Assembly (NCBI RefSeq): GCF_014839835.1
Contig: NC_071627.1
Coordinates: 18,532,001 to 18,596,000 of the forward strand
Length of the DNA stretch: 64,000 nt
Direction of reading: 5' to 3'
DNA from: Dryobates pubescens
Lineage: Eukaryota; Chordata; Aves; Piciformes; Picidae
In this document: positions 37,601 through 48,315 of the stretch, piece by piece
Layout of the letters: every line of letters begins with the position of its first letter
How positions within the stretch are numbered: the first letter of the stretch is position 1
Made by a program: the position numbers and the translations under genes
Notes under the pieces: generated by a model
Seen by the model: the letters and a program-made list of their open reading frames with translations, nothing else
The model's database searches: none
What the model was told of the DNA's origin: nothing

Positions 37601-39840
37601 GCCATCTCATTAGCATGTTTGAAAGAGTCAACATGCCGAGTCAGATATTTCATTTCTATACAAACAAACTATGAAATGTCATTCCTTTGTTTCCCAAGTA
37701 CGCTCTGTGCTCAGGCCGGGGGAGATACATAAATCAGGGAGGAAGAGCTCAGGCTGGAGAAGCTGGGAGTGCTGAAACACAAGGCCAGTTCTTCAACCAG
37801 TGTAAATCAGCCTCAATTGCTGTCAATCCTGCTGGCAGATTTCAACACTTGGAGCTATTCTCTTTCGACAAAAGACCTGTCAGCACATCTTCCCTCCATT
37901 CTTGTGGGCCATGAAAAACACCTTGGTCACAGTTGGTCCTCTTGCAGAAAGTGCATAAATCATGCTGGTTTGATTTGCAGATGATTTTTGAGCTACATTT
38001 CATAATATCCCAGTAGGTTCAGCAAGGTATAAGGGCATCATGACAGGTATAAAGCTCAGTGAGTAATGTCTACCTTCAAGCCTTGATTCAGTCTTCTCCA
38101 CTACAAGGCTGTGAGAGGAAATTGCTAGTTTTCCATGAAGAATGAGCTTATATATAACCATAATTTGTCCTATGGCAGAGGCACAAGAAGAGGGTTGGTT
38201 GTGTCTAGATGCCCTTGCACAGAGCAGAGCCCTTGCCAGAGCTTTTGCTGTCTTTGTTCCTCAGCTCAACTGCAGCCACTACCCAACTTCCACACTGAAG
38301 GATGGCAGAGAGCTGATTGCCTGCACGATGATCTATGACCCTGTCTGTGGTACTGATGGTGTGACTTACGCCAGTGAGTGCACACTGTGTGCTCACAACC
38401 TGTAAGTACCCATCCTTCTCTCTGGTAGTGGTTGGATCTGTGAGTGCCATGTACAAGGGCTTTCTCTGAAACCCTGTGCTAGATGGGTCATATCTTTCTG
38501 CCCTTGTCCTGCTGCTTGCCCCAGTTTGTGTTTGATGTGAGTGTTGAACCCCAGAGACCTGTAAAGGGAGATGCATCAGCTGGGGAGAGTGCTATTCCAG
38601 GAGACACATGCTTGGCCTATAAGAGCATGTTCTTGTTAGTGCTGTGCAGGAAATGCTTAAACCACCTTATCTCAAAAACTGCTGTGCCCCTGGTGGGAGT
38701 CTGGTTTGTTCTTGCACTGCAGTATTAATGGGGAAGGTTGTGGTTAATGATGGTCTCTCCTTTCGCCAGGGAACATCGGACCACTCTTGGCAAAAGGAAG
38801 AATGGACGCTGTGAAGAGGATATTACAAGAGTGAGTGGGAAAGGATTGGAACAGAGTGAGGTCCAGTGCCTGTAAAACTCATGGGGGACAGTCCTCTGCT
38901 CTGAGTTACAAACTTGGGGCAGCTGTGGCATGCAGATCTAAGGAGATCCTTTGGGAATTTCACATGGGTCATAAAGCAGACAACATCCATCCCATTGCTC
39001 TGTAACAGTGTAGGAAAAGATGTGGCAGTGGGCAGAGATAGTGCAAGATCACATCTGCCACCAGAGGAACTTGGAGTTGGTTGTTATGATGGCACATACA
39101 GCTTCACAGCTGAACGGGGTGGCATTCTGTATGCTGGGGGGACACAGTCATCTCTCCAGCAGGGAGAGACTCATGTCTGTCTTCTGTGCACAGGAGCATT
39201 GCAAGGACTTTGAAGAAATCTCTCCTATCTGCACCCTCGAATATTTGCCCCACTGTGGCTCTGATGGCCAAACATACAGCAACAGATGTGGTTTCTGCAA
39301 TGCCTATCTGTACGTACAACAGTAAACCCCTTCCTTTCGTGATCAATTCCTGTACCTACCACAAATGCAGGGCTGTTGTCATGATGTGGTTTTAACTAGC
39401 TGCTTATGGGCATACACTGGACGTGGACCATGACTTCTGTGAAGAGATGGAGCATTTTTGCATTTGAAGGAAAGATGTCAAGGGCCCATTTCTGTGATCA
39501 GTATGTGGCCTCCTGTTTGTTAGCTTCAATGATACTTTACTCCTTTTCACCAGCCACATAATCTGTCCCACAGGCTCATTCAATGCATGTGGAAAGTACT
39601 TCACCAAACCAACTGAACTGTACCAAATGTGTGAAGCCTTTCATTTTTCCCTCAATGAAAATAATGAAAGGGAGTATTTGGGCTTTTTGAGACTGTTCTT
39701 TATTTCCAGCCAACACTTGCACTAGTGAAGTGGTGAACAGGGCTTCAGCACTGAATATGCTCTGTCTAATCCTTCTCTCTCCTTTTCTTACCAGGAAAAG
39801 CAGAAAGACTCTCAACCTCATGAGCATGACTGAATGCTAA
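28644..39840 (+). CDS. OIH: ovoinhibitor, seven-Kazal secreted protease inhibitor, 16 coding exons, 469 aa
   Basis: Coding exons: 28644-28692, 29481-29500, 30337-30473, 30658-30718, 31216-31349, 31798-31858, 32856-32992, 33356-33416, 34205-34341, 34922-34982, 36682-36815, 36894-36951, 38265-38401, 38770-38830, 39194-39309, 39795-39840. They sum to 1410 nt in frame, giving 469 aa against 472 recalled for chicken. Residues 1-23 are a signal peptide split by an intron; modules then lie at about 24-89, 90-154, 155-220, 221-286, 287-350, 351-416 and 417-469, each with the six Kazal cysteines. P1 residues are Arg, Arg, Arg, Arg, Phe, Met and Leu. The order (four CPR loops, then CPF, then CTM) is that of chicken ovoinhibitor; only module 7 differs, Leu here for chicken Met. 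Repeated motifs such as YDNECGIC and AHNxEH show tandem exon-pair duplication. The product is secreted into egg white and plasma and inhibits trypsin-, chymotrypsin- and elastase-type and bacterial serine proteases (known for chicken). It lies upstream of ovomucoid on the same strand, as in chicken. Confidence 0.96.
30337..30718 (+). other. ovoinhibitor Kazal domain 1 (exons 3-4), P1 Arg
   Basis: Exons 30337-30473 and 30658-30718. Begins [10 protein letters not shown]; reactive loop CPRNLEPVC puts Arg at P1; then [15 protein letters not shown] and, in the second exon, HDGEC. Trypsin-type specificity is expected. Confidence 0.95.
31216..31858 (+). other. ovoinhibitor Kazal domain 2 (exons 5-6), P1 Arg
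   Basis: Exons 31216-31349 (134 nt, one codon shorter than domain 1) and 31798-31858. Loop CPRILKPVC, then [15 protein letters not shown], a stretch identical to chicken ovoinhibitor domain 2. Confidence 0.95.
32856..33416 (+). other. ovoinhibitor Kazal domain 3 (exons 7-8), P1 Arg
   Basis: Exons 32856-32992 and 33356-33416. Loop CPRNLSPVC with P1 Arg. The module reads NECQIC where its neighbours read NECGIC. Confidence 0.95.
34401..34432. repeat. T-rich/TC low-complexity tract
   Basis: CTTTTTTTTTTCTTTTTC-type run in the intron inside ovoinhibitor domain 4. Confidence 0.8.
34600..34725 (-). mobile_element. CR1 LINE 3' fragment, antisense, in an ovoinhibitor intron
   Basis: CAGGCTGGACAAGACCTCTGAGATCATCAAGTC followed by the complement of the CR1 terminal codons (ACTAAACCGTGGCACTAAGTGCC). 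It lies in the intron inside domain 4. Confidence 0.85.
35985..36548 (+). mobile_element. CR1 LINE, 5'-truncated, sense, in ovoinhibitor intron 10
   Basis: About 560 bp with an uninterrupted reverse-transcriptase C-terminal frame of about 158 codons (35988-36464), including [31 protein letters not shown] and [15 protein letters not shown]. The 3' end repeats TGCTCCATTC units. Its sequence differs from the 23, 50 and 52 kb copies, so it belongs to another CR1 subfamily. Confidence 0.93.
36682..36951 (+). other. ovoinhibitor Kazal domain 5 (exons 11-12), P1 Phe
   Basis: Exons 36682-36815 and 36894-36951, separated by only 78 bp, the shortest intron seen in the cluster. Loop CPFILREIC places Phe at P1, so chymotrypsin-type specificity is expected. 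The preceding intron carries a 560-bp CR1 copy. Confidence 0.95.
38265..38830 (+). other. ovoinhibitor Kazal domain 6 (exons 13-14), P1 Met
   Basis: Exons 38265-38401 and 38770-38830. Loop CTMIYDPVC with P1 Met, as in chicken, then [15 protein letters not shown]. Cysteine VI is in RCEED. Confidence 0.95.
39194..39840 (+). other. ovoinhibitor Kazal domain 7 (exons 15-16), P1 Leu
   Basis: Exons 39194-39309 and 39795-39840. This is the compact ovomucoid-third-domain type: first exon 116 nt instead of 134-137, and the protein ends on cysteine VI before TAA. Loop CTLEYLPHC gives P1 Leu, where chicken has Met. Confidence 0.94.
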
Positions 39841-39962
39841 GTCCATGCTGGACTCCAGCCCAAGAAGACATGTTCCTTTGCATGTGACTTCCCATGGGCT
39901 GATCTTCCCCAGCAACTTCCCTTCAGTTTGTCTCATTTCCTTAGCTCCTGAAATACTTGTTC

Positions 39963-39968
39963 AATAAA
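39963..39968 (+). promoter_or_regulatory. poly(A) signal of ovoinhibitor
   Basis: AATAAA 123 nt after the TAA (39838-39840). The predicted 3' UTR is about 145 nt, similar to that of ovomucoid. Confidence 0.85.
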
Positions 39969-41298
39969 CTCACTTGGCAACATTTCACTGTCTTAATGCC
40001 ACATTCTTTTTGCCCCTTCTCCTCCCTGACATGGTACTTCTAGTGGTGCATATGTATTTTTCTGTTGGTGTTCTGCTCTACAAAACATGGGTAAATCTTT
40101 TCCTGACACCTGTGCTCTGATGAAGGCCTGGCCTCCCCTTGGAGCTCCCAGGTGTGCACTTAGTCCTCAAAGTCTCCTTGACATTATTAGTCTCACCTAA
40201 CCATTAATATCTCTTCATAAGCTGATATGGACTCCATCTTTATAGTCAGTAAAAAGAGATGTTCACCTCAGGGCCATGGTCCACCTCCTTCACAGGGCAG
40301 TGCCTAGGATGTGGGTGGGTGGTTGTTTTCAAGAGCAGCCCTTTCTTGCTGTGGGCTAGAAAGGGAAACTGGCTGCCTAGCAAAGAGGTGCCCTAGTCCT
40401 GATTCTTATTGCCTGGTCAACCTGTGCCATGGAAAAAGCAGTGGCTGTCTGGAATGGTGATCCCAGCCTGTCTCCACTGAATTTGTCCTCTGTGTTGAAT
40501 GCTGTTATAGGATATAATTTACAGGAGATGATGCTGAGCTCCCTTCAGGGTCACAGACAGCAGTGGCCTCTCCTGAAATCTATTGATTTATTATTGCAAA
40601 AGCATGCCTCCAGGACTGGTGAGCAGAAATAGAAATCTGGTCTGGGGAGGGAGGCAGCCTTTGCACATCTCTGCAGCTGCCTGCCTTCTAAAGCTGTGTG
40701 GGAAGGAAAAGGAGGCAGAAGTGACCAGTTTTAACAGAATGTGTAACAAGTCATAGGGAAGTGGTTCTGCCTGATAGTTATGTTTTGCCTACTTTTTTTA
40801 AGGTCAAAGAGCTCAGGACCTTGTGATATAATTGCTATCACTTTGGTGTCTGTATGGATGGCAGGGTGGTGGGGCTGCCCCTTCATCTGTTGACAACACA
40901 GGCACAACCAATATACCCAACTGCACAGCAGGCCACCAAAGCTGTTGCAAGTTCACTATTTCAGGGTGAAAGGGTTTCTTCTGAACTATAGCTAGTGCCT
41001 CTCTGATTCAATGTCCCATTGTTGTTTACCAGAGAATAGTACAATTATTTGGACTGGTTTGGAAAGTCAGCCTTTGAATTGTCGGGCTAGAAGAATAGAC
41101 TGAAGGCAAATGTTAATGACTTGGAGATACTGTGGGTATTGTACCAGGGAACAAGGCCATTATACCTCCATGCCATTAGTGTCTGTGCCTGGCATGTACT
41201 TTTCAAGATGATTTGTAACTAACAATGGGTTATTGTTCTTTTCTTGGGTTTGTGTCCTAATGTAAACATTATTTTGGTTTATATAATCTTTTTGCCAT

Positions 41299-41369
41299 TG
41301 GACAAGATGATGTTGGACAAGATGACCTTGGAGGCACCCTTCGAACCCAAAGCATTCTGTGATTCTGTT
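41299..41369 (+). mobile_element. CR1 LINE 3' tail, sense
   Basis: TGGACAAGATGA occurs twice in tandem, followed by CCTTGGAGGCACCCTTCGAACCC and ATTCTGTGATTCTGTT, the diagnostic CR1 terminal repeat. Confidence 0.8.
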
Positions 41370-43916
41370 AAGGTGTTTTTGCAGAGCACGCTTCTTTAGT
41401 CTTATTTAAGTGTTGCTTCATTATTTGCAAGGGTAAGACCTGAAAAACTTTTTTTTTGGCGAACTTTGGCAGACTTTCACTTGGACTTAGCTTTGACTGC
41501 TGGCTTTTGCAAGCATTTTGAGCTGTAAAGCTGTCAAGATCCCACTGAATGGCATTAACTAAACACATCTGTGCCAAGCTTCCTCTGTGGAGCTCATTGT
41601 CTGATGACACCAAAAGCAAACATGAACTCGAGGAGGCACAAAGTTGAGGTTGTCAGAGCAATCCAAGGAAGAAGCCAAAGTTATTATTAGACAGGTTTCC
41701 ACGTAGTATTGGCTAGTAGGTTTCACATAGAAGTACCTACTGGCATAAATCACTAAAACTGGGCCAGAATATAGGAAAAGCCCCAGGCTCATTGGGTGTT
41801 TTATGAAGCAATAAAACTCTATAAAACCAAGGCAGCCTTCTTCTCAGGGACAGGGCTGTTTTCTGTGCCTCCAAGTTGGTTTTCAGCTCTTGCAGGAATA
41901 TTTACTCTGTGTGTTAATTAGATGATTTATTTCTGCTTTGTGTTGATGAGGAAGTAATGGTCAAGCAAAGATGAGCACATTCAAGAGGAAACATTGAATT
42001 TTTGTGGCTTAGGGGAGAGGTAGAACAATACAAGGTTAAAATTTTCACTAAGAGACTTGAAAGGTGGTTTCGAGCTATGGCTCTACTAAGCTGGGTGCCC
42101 ATTTGGCCATAGATGGATTTGCTCTGTAGATGGGTAGGCAGAGATTACTGTGCTGGGCAACATCAAGCTCAGCACTTACCAGACTGCAAATATATTCAGT
42201 AACTGTTTCCAGGGTGAAGGTGAAAGACTCCTTGGTGCTGCTCAGCCTGCTGCTCCATCACTTCCCAAGTGCATAATGCTGTAGAGACACAAGGCTGAGT
42301 TTCTTACCTTGGGCAAAAGCTTGAGCAGCTTCAAAGTGATTTGGTTAGTTCTCCAAAGCCATTCAACTGTTGTAACTGTTGTGCTAGGAAAGCCTGCTTT
42401 TGAACTTGGAAAGAGGCCCTAAAAACATCAGATGCAAGCATGGATTTAGTCCTGCTTCACTGGCCTCCCGTTTTTTTCTTTTACACTTTTGCCATAAACA
42501 GAAATAGTTACAGGTGCAGCCTTATACCCTCAGTCAAGCGTGCAGTGAAGATGGAACTGACTCTCCAGTGTCTGCTATGACTGCAACATCAGGCAGCTAA
42601 AGTGGACCACTGAACACAGCTGGTCCAGTTCTTCACTCTGCCTTGCAGCAACTGCTGCATCCCTCTGGCTTTGGAGAGCAGGAACTGAGCTCCTGAGCCA
42701 CGCCAAGGAATGATGACCTTTGATGTGTTTCACATTGATGATGGCCCAGCCTCAGGATTTGTGGCTTGTAAATGCATCAGTACACACCACAGAGGCAATA
42801 TTTTAGAAATATAAATGTCCTCTCTCTTTCCTTTGTTTGCCTAACTTATCTTTATAGCCCCATCAATGTTTTCTGAGTCCACAGTTATTTTTCTTAAAGT
42901 ACAAAGAGAAGGAGGAATGAGGTGAATCATTTAAATCTTATTGCTGAGTGGAATTTGGAAAGCAGTACTTAGCCTTTTCATGTGGAGCTGGGGGAATTAT
43001 TTTGCATTTCTCAGCATTCACCCCCCCCCATCCTCTCCTTCATAGTGTCTGCACCTAAACTTCACTCAAAACACTCTTCCCCCCCAATCCTTATCTTTCA
43101 AAGTTACATCACCTGCTGCTCACCCTTCTTTGAGCTTTGTGAACTTTTCACATGCTGCATGTGCTAAAGAGGCAGGTGGATGGGCCTGGAGACTGTCACT
43201 CTCTTGAGGGGTAATTGAGAATGACAAGACTCATCCCACTGATTTTTTTTTTTTAAAGAAAACTGTGATCTTTTCAGAAGAATATTCAAATCAATTCTTA
43301 CTAATCATTTTTGCAACAATATGTTCCTCCAAAAAAAAAAAAGGTGTGGGGGGTTGGGACGGGGAGAAATCCAGAAATAATTACAGGGACTCATTGTATC
43401 AGATGCACAGGCCTGTCTAATTGGCTGTCAGCGAAAGTAAAATGGTTTGGGGACTGAAAAGTTTTCCTTGGGCCCTTGTATTTAAAGGAATATGGTCCTG
43501 GTGTCCACTCATTTCATCCATCGGTGTGTTCACACTCAGGAATGATTATTTTCTTGCTGCAGTTTAATGTTTGATTCAATTTTGCTTGATTCTTTGCCAT
43601 GCTCTGGGCACTGGTTGGGGTGCTCACCACTGATTAATGAGTAGATATGAAAAAAAGCAGAGAGCAGCAGTGGAAGGGAGCCTGTCTCCAGCTGGCAGAC
43701 ATCCACTCAGCCTTGGAGGGTATTCCAGACTCTCACCAGCTGAGGTGCAGCCCCACAAGTTTAAACATACTGTGAATTTGCAAACAAAGAGCATTTGCCT
43801 AGTGTATTGCTTCCTGCCTTTCATTTATAGAAGTGAAGCCATTTCATTCAAGCCCCCTGAGGAATGAGGAATGTTTGGAAATGTATTGCCTTAAACTTTG
43901 GCTCTTCCCTCTAAAG

Positions 43917-44468
43917 TTTAGCTGTAGCACATGTCCCATGGGCATTGCTGAGCATGACCAGCCAGGGACCCTGGCCAAGCTCTGGAGCAGATCTATGGCA
44001 CAGATGGCTTCGCTTACACCATGTGAGATGCATGCCTATAACATGCCGGTCCAATGGAAAGAACATGCTTTCTGAGGGGCAGTGCCCTAGCCTCTGGCTT
44101 CCCCCTGTGCTTTTCCAATTTATTGTCCTTTTCTCCCTCTTTACTTGTATTTGTGCCTGGGAAGAAGGGCTGAAGATTTAACAGGCAAATGAAAATAGCT
44201 GGAATAGAAATTGAAGTGACGCAGCATGCTCATGCAGCATAGGTCTGTTGATTGCTAGTATTATAATAGTCAGAGACAGTAAAACTGTTTCATTGTTGGT
44301 AGCTAGCTTGGACAAGCTCTCATTCACTTGCATCATTTGGGAACTCTATTTACATTCCCAGCACCCTTCCCCCTTTGGGAAAATGGTCATACTGAGCCTC
44401 TAATGGCAGGCTTTCCCTTCTTCAGTGAACACGGCACACCCAGGGACTCGGAAGCAGCACTCATCCCG
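43917..44468 (+). pseudogene. decayed Kazal exon pair between ovoinhibitor and ovomucoid
   Basis: First half, 43917-44044 (128 nt), after an eroded acceptor (CTAAAG). It aligns to Kazal first exons: TGTAGCACA near the start (cysteine I), then ATCTATGGCACAGATGGCTT for the usual I-C-G-T-D-G-F, then TACACC, then TGTGAGATGCATGCCTATAACAT for C-x-x-C-A-Y-N. Cysteine III is Tyr (TAT) and cysteine V is His (CAT). The central part is out of frame with both ends, which fits one 1-nt and one 5-nt deletion relative to a 134-nt exon. The donor is lost (GCCGGT). A second half-exon may start at 44426, after TTCAG, reading EHGT and then diverging. No signal-peptide exon was found. Most similar to ovoinhibitor-type modules; it is a relic of a lost SPINK gene or of a stray duplicated module. 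Confidence 0.72.
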
Positions 44469-47400
44469 GTGACCAAGGAGGGAGGCAAACCCAGAAGCAG
44501 GCTGAGCTCCCATTGCTCTCTGTGGCAGCATCCCAAATATTGTCAGCCGGATGCTGAGCAGGCAGCGTACGATTGGATGTAAGTGATGCATATACCTTCT
44601 GTTGACATTTCATTTGGCAGTGATTTAATGCTAGCTTTCTAATATTGTTATTCTCCACAGGCTGCATTCAAATGTACGAAGAGAGGGATGGCAAAATGAT
44701 GCAAAATATGAGACGAGTAGCAGAAATATTTCTTTGCTGTGCAAGCAAGCACAAGCAATCTTCACTGCCAGAATCAGAGAAGTGCAGCACAACCTGCTGC
44801 AAGACCAGAAAAGGAAACACACAAAACCTTGACAGGTATCAGTGCATCCAGCCCTAGTGAGACAAGAATTTTTTTTCCAGGTTGCAAATGGGGCACAAGT
44901 GCCCAAGCCAGGGGGTGTAGGGGCTGTATGATCAAGCACAATACAGCAAGTTTCAGGAACATACTAACATATTAAGTAAATAATTTTGTTACCTGGCTAG
45001 TGGAGTAGTTAAGAGGTGATAGCAATTTTGGGCTCTACCTCAGTGCCTATGAGAAAGCAAAGTCCTGTAATTCAGCAGCATGTTTCTTTGTCAGCATCGA
45101 TGGTGCTTCAACCACCTCCAGCTGTAAAGAATCAGCCAGTGGTCTCATTCCAGCTCAGCTCTGCAGAATAAATGAAACTATTCCCCTTTCTCTTGATGTT
45201 AGTAATGAAGAAGTGTTCAGTGGTTATGATGCTTTAGCTATAGAAATTCTTTGCCTTCATTTCCTCCTCTTCCAGCCAAGTGTTCAATGCACCATGATGC
45301 ATCCTGTCTCTCACTCTATTCCCCCTTTTCTTTCCTACCAGGGAAAGCAGTGGATTTTTGTTCTTAGCCTATCACACTTTATCCCTCAGGAAGAAAAACC
45401 CCTTGATGCTGCTTTATTTACAAAATCTTTCTTAAAAAAAAACAGGTCACAAGTCATCCCAAACCCCAGAGGTTTTTGGAAAGTGAAGCACCTTTGTCTC
45501 TTTCAAACATTGTTTCTGAAATGAATTTGTGCTAGTTTGTTGTGCTGATAAGGAGAGATCTAGGGGTGTAGTTTTTTTTTTTGCTTGATGCTCTGCTTGC
45601 TCCTGTTCCACATTTCACCATCCTGTGGTTTCATATGGAAAGGAAACTCTTCCTGGAGTTGTGATACATTGATGTTTCTTGGGGCACTTAACAGGCAGAG
45701 CGATGCCTCTATTGCTGTGGCAGTGATGGATTGGTACATCCAGAAGCAGCTGGTTTGCACTCCTGGTTGTTGTGTAAGGGAACACGCTCCTGAAATGTCT
45801 ACCTACCTTAAAAATCAGTTCAGAATAATTTATCTTTTATGCATCTCATGTGTGTGTTAACTGCTGCACCTCTAGCTCCCTCAACCTGGGCAGAACCTCA
45901 GCTCACCTTGTCCTGAACTTGCATGAGGCAGGTCTCAGATCTTGGCTCGAAGGGATGTGGAGCCTCAAGTTAATGGGGATCTCATTTACTCAAGGAAATT
46001 CTTATTCAGTTGCCAGCTACTCCAGACGGAGCTCAGAAAAACTGTTTTTCCAGTCACCCTGACCTCTGATCAAAAACATAAAAGGAAACTCACTGGTTTA
46101 CAGCCAGTCCTCCCCAAAATGCACAAACTTGGTGTGTTACCGAGAGGAGGGAGATGTAAACATCGAAGGTTAATTATGCTCTTGTCAAGAACACTTTGTG
46201 GTCTACAGACATGCCTGTCAATCTTATGAAACAGAACTGAGGGGAGCGAGCACTGAAGGCATGTTCCTATGACAAATTAATGAGACTTGGCAGCTCACTG
46301 TGACGAGATGATCCCTGTGCTTCACAGGAGACTGTAACCTGTCTCCCCAGTCAGCCTTGCCACAGCCTTCATGCTGTAGTGGCATCCGGGATGCTTATCC
46401 CTCTGTAAACAAACTCTCAAATGCAGCTGTCCAGGGATCAAGTGATCTTCCTTCAGGCCTTCATGTGCCTCTTTGCTGCTCCATAGTATGCAGCAATTGC
46501 TCATCCCAATCAGACTGAATTACTTTTCCTGGCCCTGCCAGTTAGTCAATTAAAATATCTTATTTCTGCATATAAGCCTCTCTTGGCAGTGACAGCCTTT
46601 GGTGGCTTGTGTAGCTGTCTGAAATCCAAGGGACACAGCCACGATCCCCCTGCTGTGTGCTAGTTTGATGACATGTGTGCTGCAAGATGACTGGTAGCTT
46701 GAGAATGCCTCATCTGCTGGCCTTTGGAGATATGTTCAACTATTCCCCTGGTTTATATAACCACAAAGCAATTTGCTTTCATGGCAGAACATGCTTATTC
46801 ATTCTATTTTAACTGTGCACTGAGCTATAAATAATATCCCCTTGCAGATAAGAATCTATTGAACTTCTAAAATATTTTTTTTTCTGCCTTTTGGAAGATT
46901 TTTCCCTGAAGACAATTCCTGAAGGAGACTTCCCTAGTCTTATCAGTAAAGCTGCCAAGCTGACTTTCTCCTATCAGGTAGCCACGAATGGTGTCAATCC
47001 CGAATTGGCTGCTACCTCCCCACAGCCATCTCTGTGTTGTTCCTGCTGGGGCTGTGGCAAACAGGAAACAGGCACTCAGTGATGTACAGCTGAGATCACC
47101 AAGGTGCCAGGAAAACTGATTAAACAAATTATTTTCTCTTCCTCTGACCAGCTGCAGGGTAAGCATTACCTGCATTCTTCTACATTACCTCCAAACCACA
47201 CTTCCTGCAGCATGGTCCCTTCAAAGAGCAAAATCCTGGACCATTGTCTAGCTAAATGTTTTGCTGGTTAATGTCTTGTTTTTCTGCTCCTCATGCTAGA
47301 ATTTTCCTGCTTTCATGTGAGTAGCTCTTGCCATGTACAGTAAAGCCCTGACCTGATGCATTCATCCAGAAACTGCCCATAGGTGGAGCACAGCATGAGC

Positions 47401-47877
47401 TGGTGAGGCAAAAGGTGAAGGTATGTCCTTAGAGCTGACGTTGCTGAGACCCACATCTGGTCGAGGCTGCAGCATAGAGGCAAAGTGCTCACTATTTTGG
47501 CATCAGTGGTGCAGGTAACTTTGCTATAGGTTTAAATGGTGGTGCTCTTCTAGGGAAGTGTTGTGATGGCCAGTGACCTGAGCTGTTGCATAAGTGGAGA
47601 GACTTAGAAACTTTGAAATCACTGAAAGCTAATGGCATTCTCAAATTTGAATAGTTTAGTTTGTATGTGTGTATTTAACAGTGGTTGCATGTTACTGCTC
47701 ATCCACTGTTAAAAATGTGCTGAGAGCTCTTTGTACAACTTACCTGTGGACCTTTAGCAAAGGTTGTAGGAAAACTCCAAGGCTGCTCTTCTGGGTCATG
47801 GAAAATTATTATGCCCCTTCATTAATAAAAAAAACTATCCAGAGGATAGAGCATTATGTAAATATTGTGTACATAAA

Positions 47878-48315
47878 ATAACTCAGGTTGGAGGAGCTCT
47901 CTAGAGGTCTTGAGTCCAGCTGCTGCTTAAAGCAAGGCTAAAGTCAGTGCTAGCTTTGGGTACTCAAGGCTTTACTTGTTCAGCAGGGTTTTCACTGTCA
48001 CAGAGGTAGGACATGGATGGCATCTCTGATTCATGTGCCCCTGCTTGATCACCCTCGTGGTGATGAATAATTTCTCAGACTTGGTCAGGATTTAACATTT
48101 TTTGCTCTCGAGCACTGAGAAGACTCTGTCTCCTTCTTCTTTATAACCCCACCAGGGAGCTGCAGATAGCAATATAATCTCCTGCAGTCATCCCTTCCTC
48201 AGGTTGAAGAAGCCCAGCTCCTTCAGCTTAGCCTGAATGGCTTACACCCCTGACCAGCCCGCTGGACTCATTCCCATGTGTCAAGAGCTGTCCTTGCTGT
48301 GGGGCCGAGTACATT
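47878..48315 (-). mobile_element. old CR1 LINE, antisense
   Basis: AACTCAGGTTGGAGGAGCTCTCTAGAGGTC at one end and GAAGCCCAGCTCCTTCAGC further on are complements of CR1 sequence. Strongly diverged with gaps, so borders are approximate. Confidence 0.65.
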
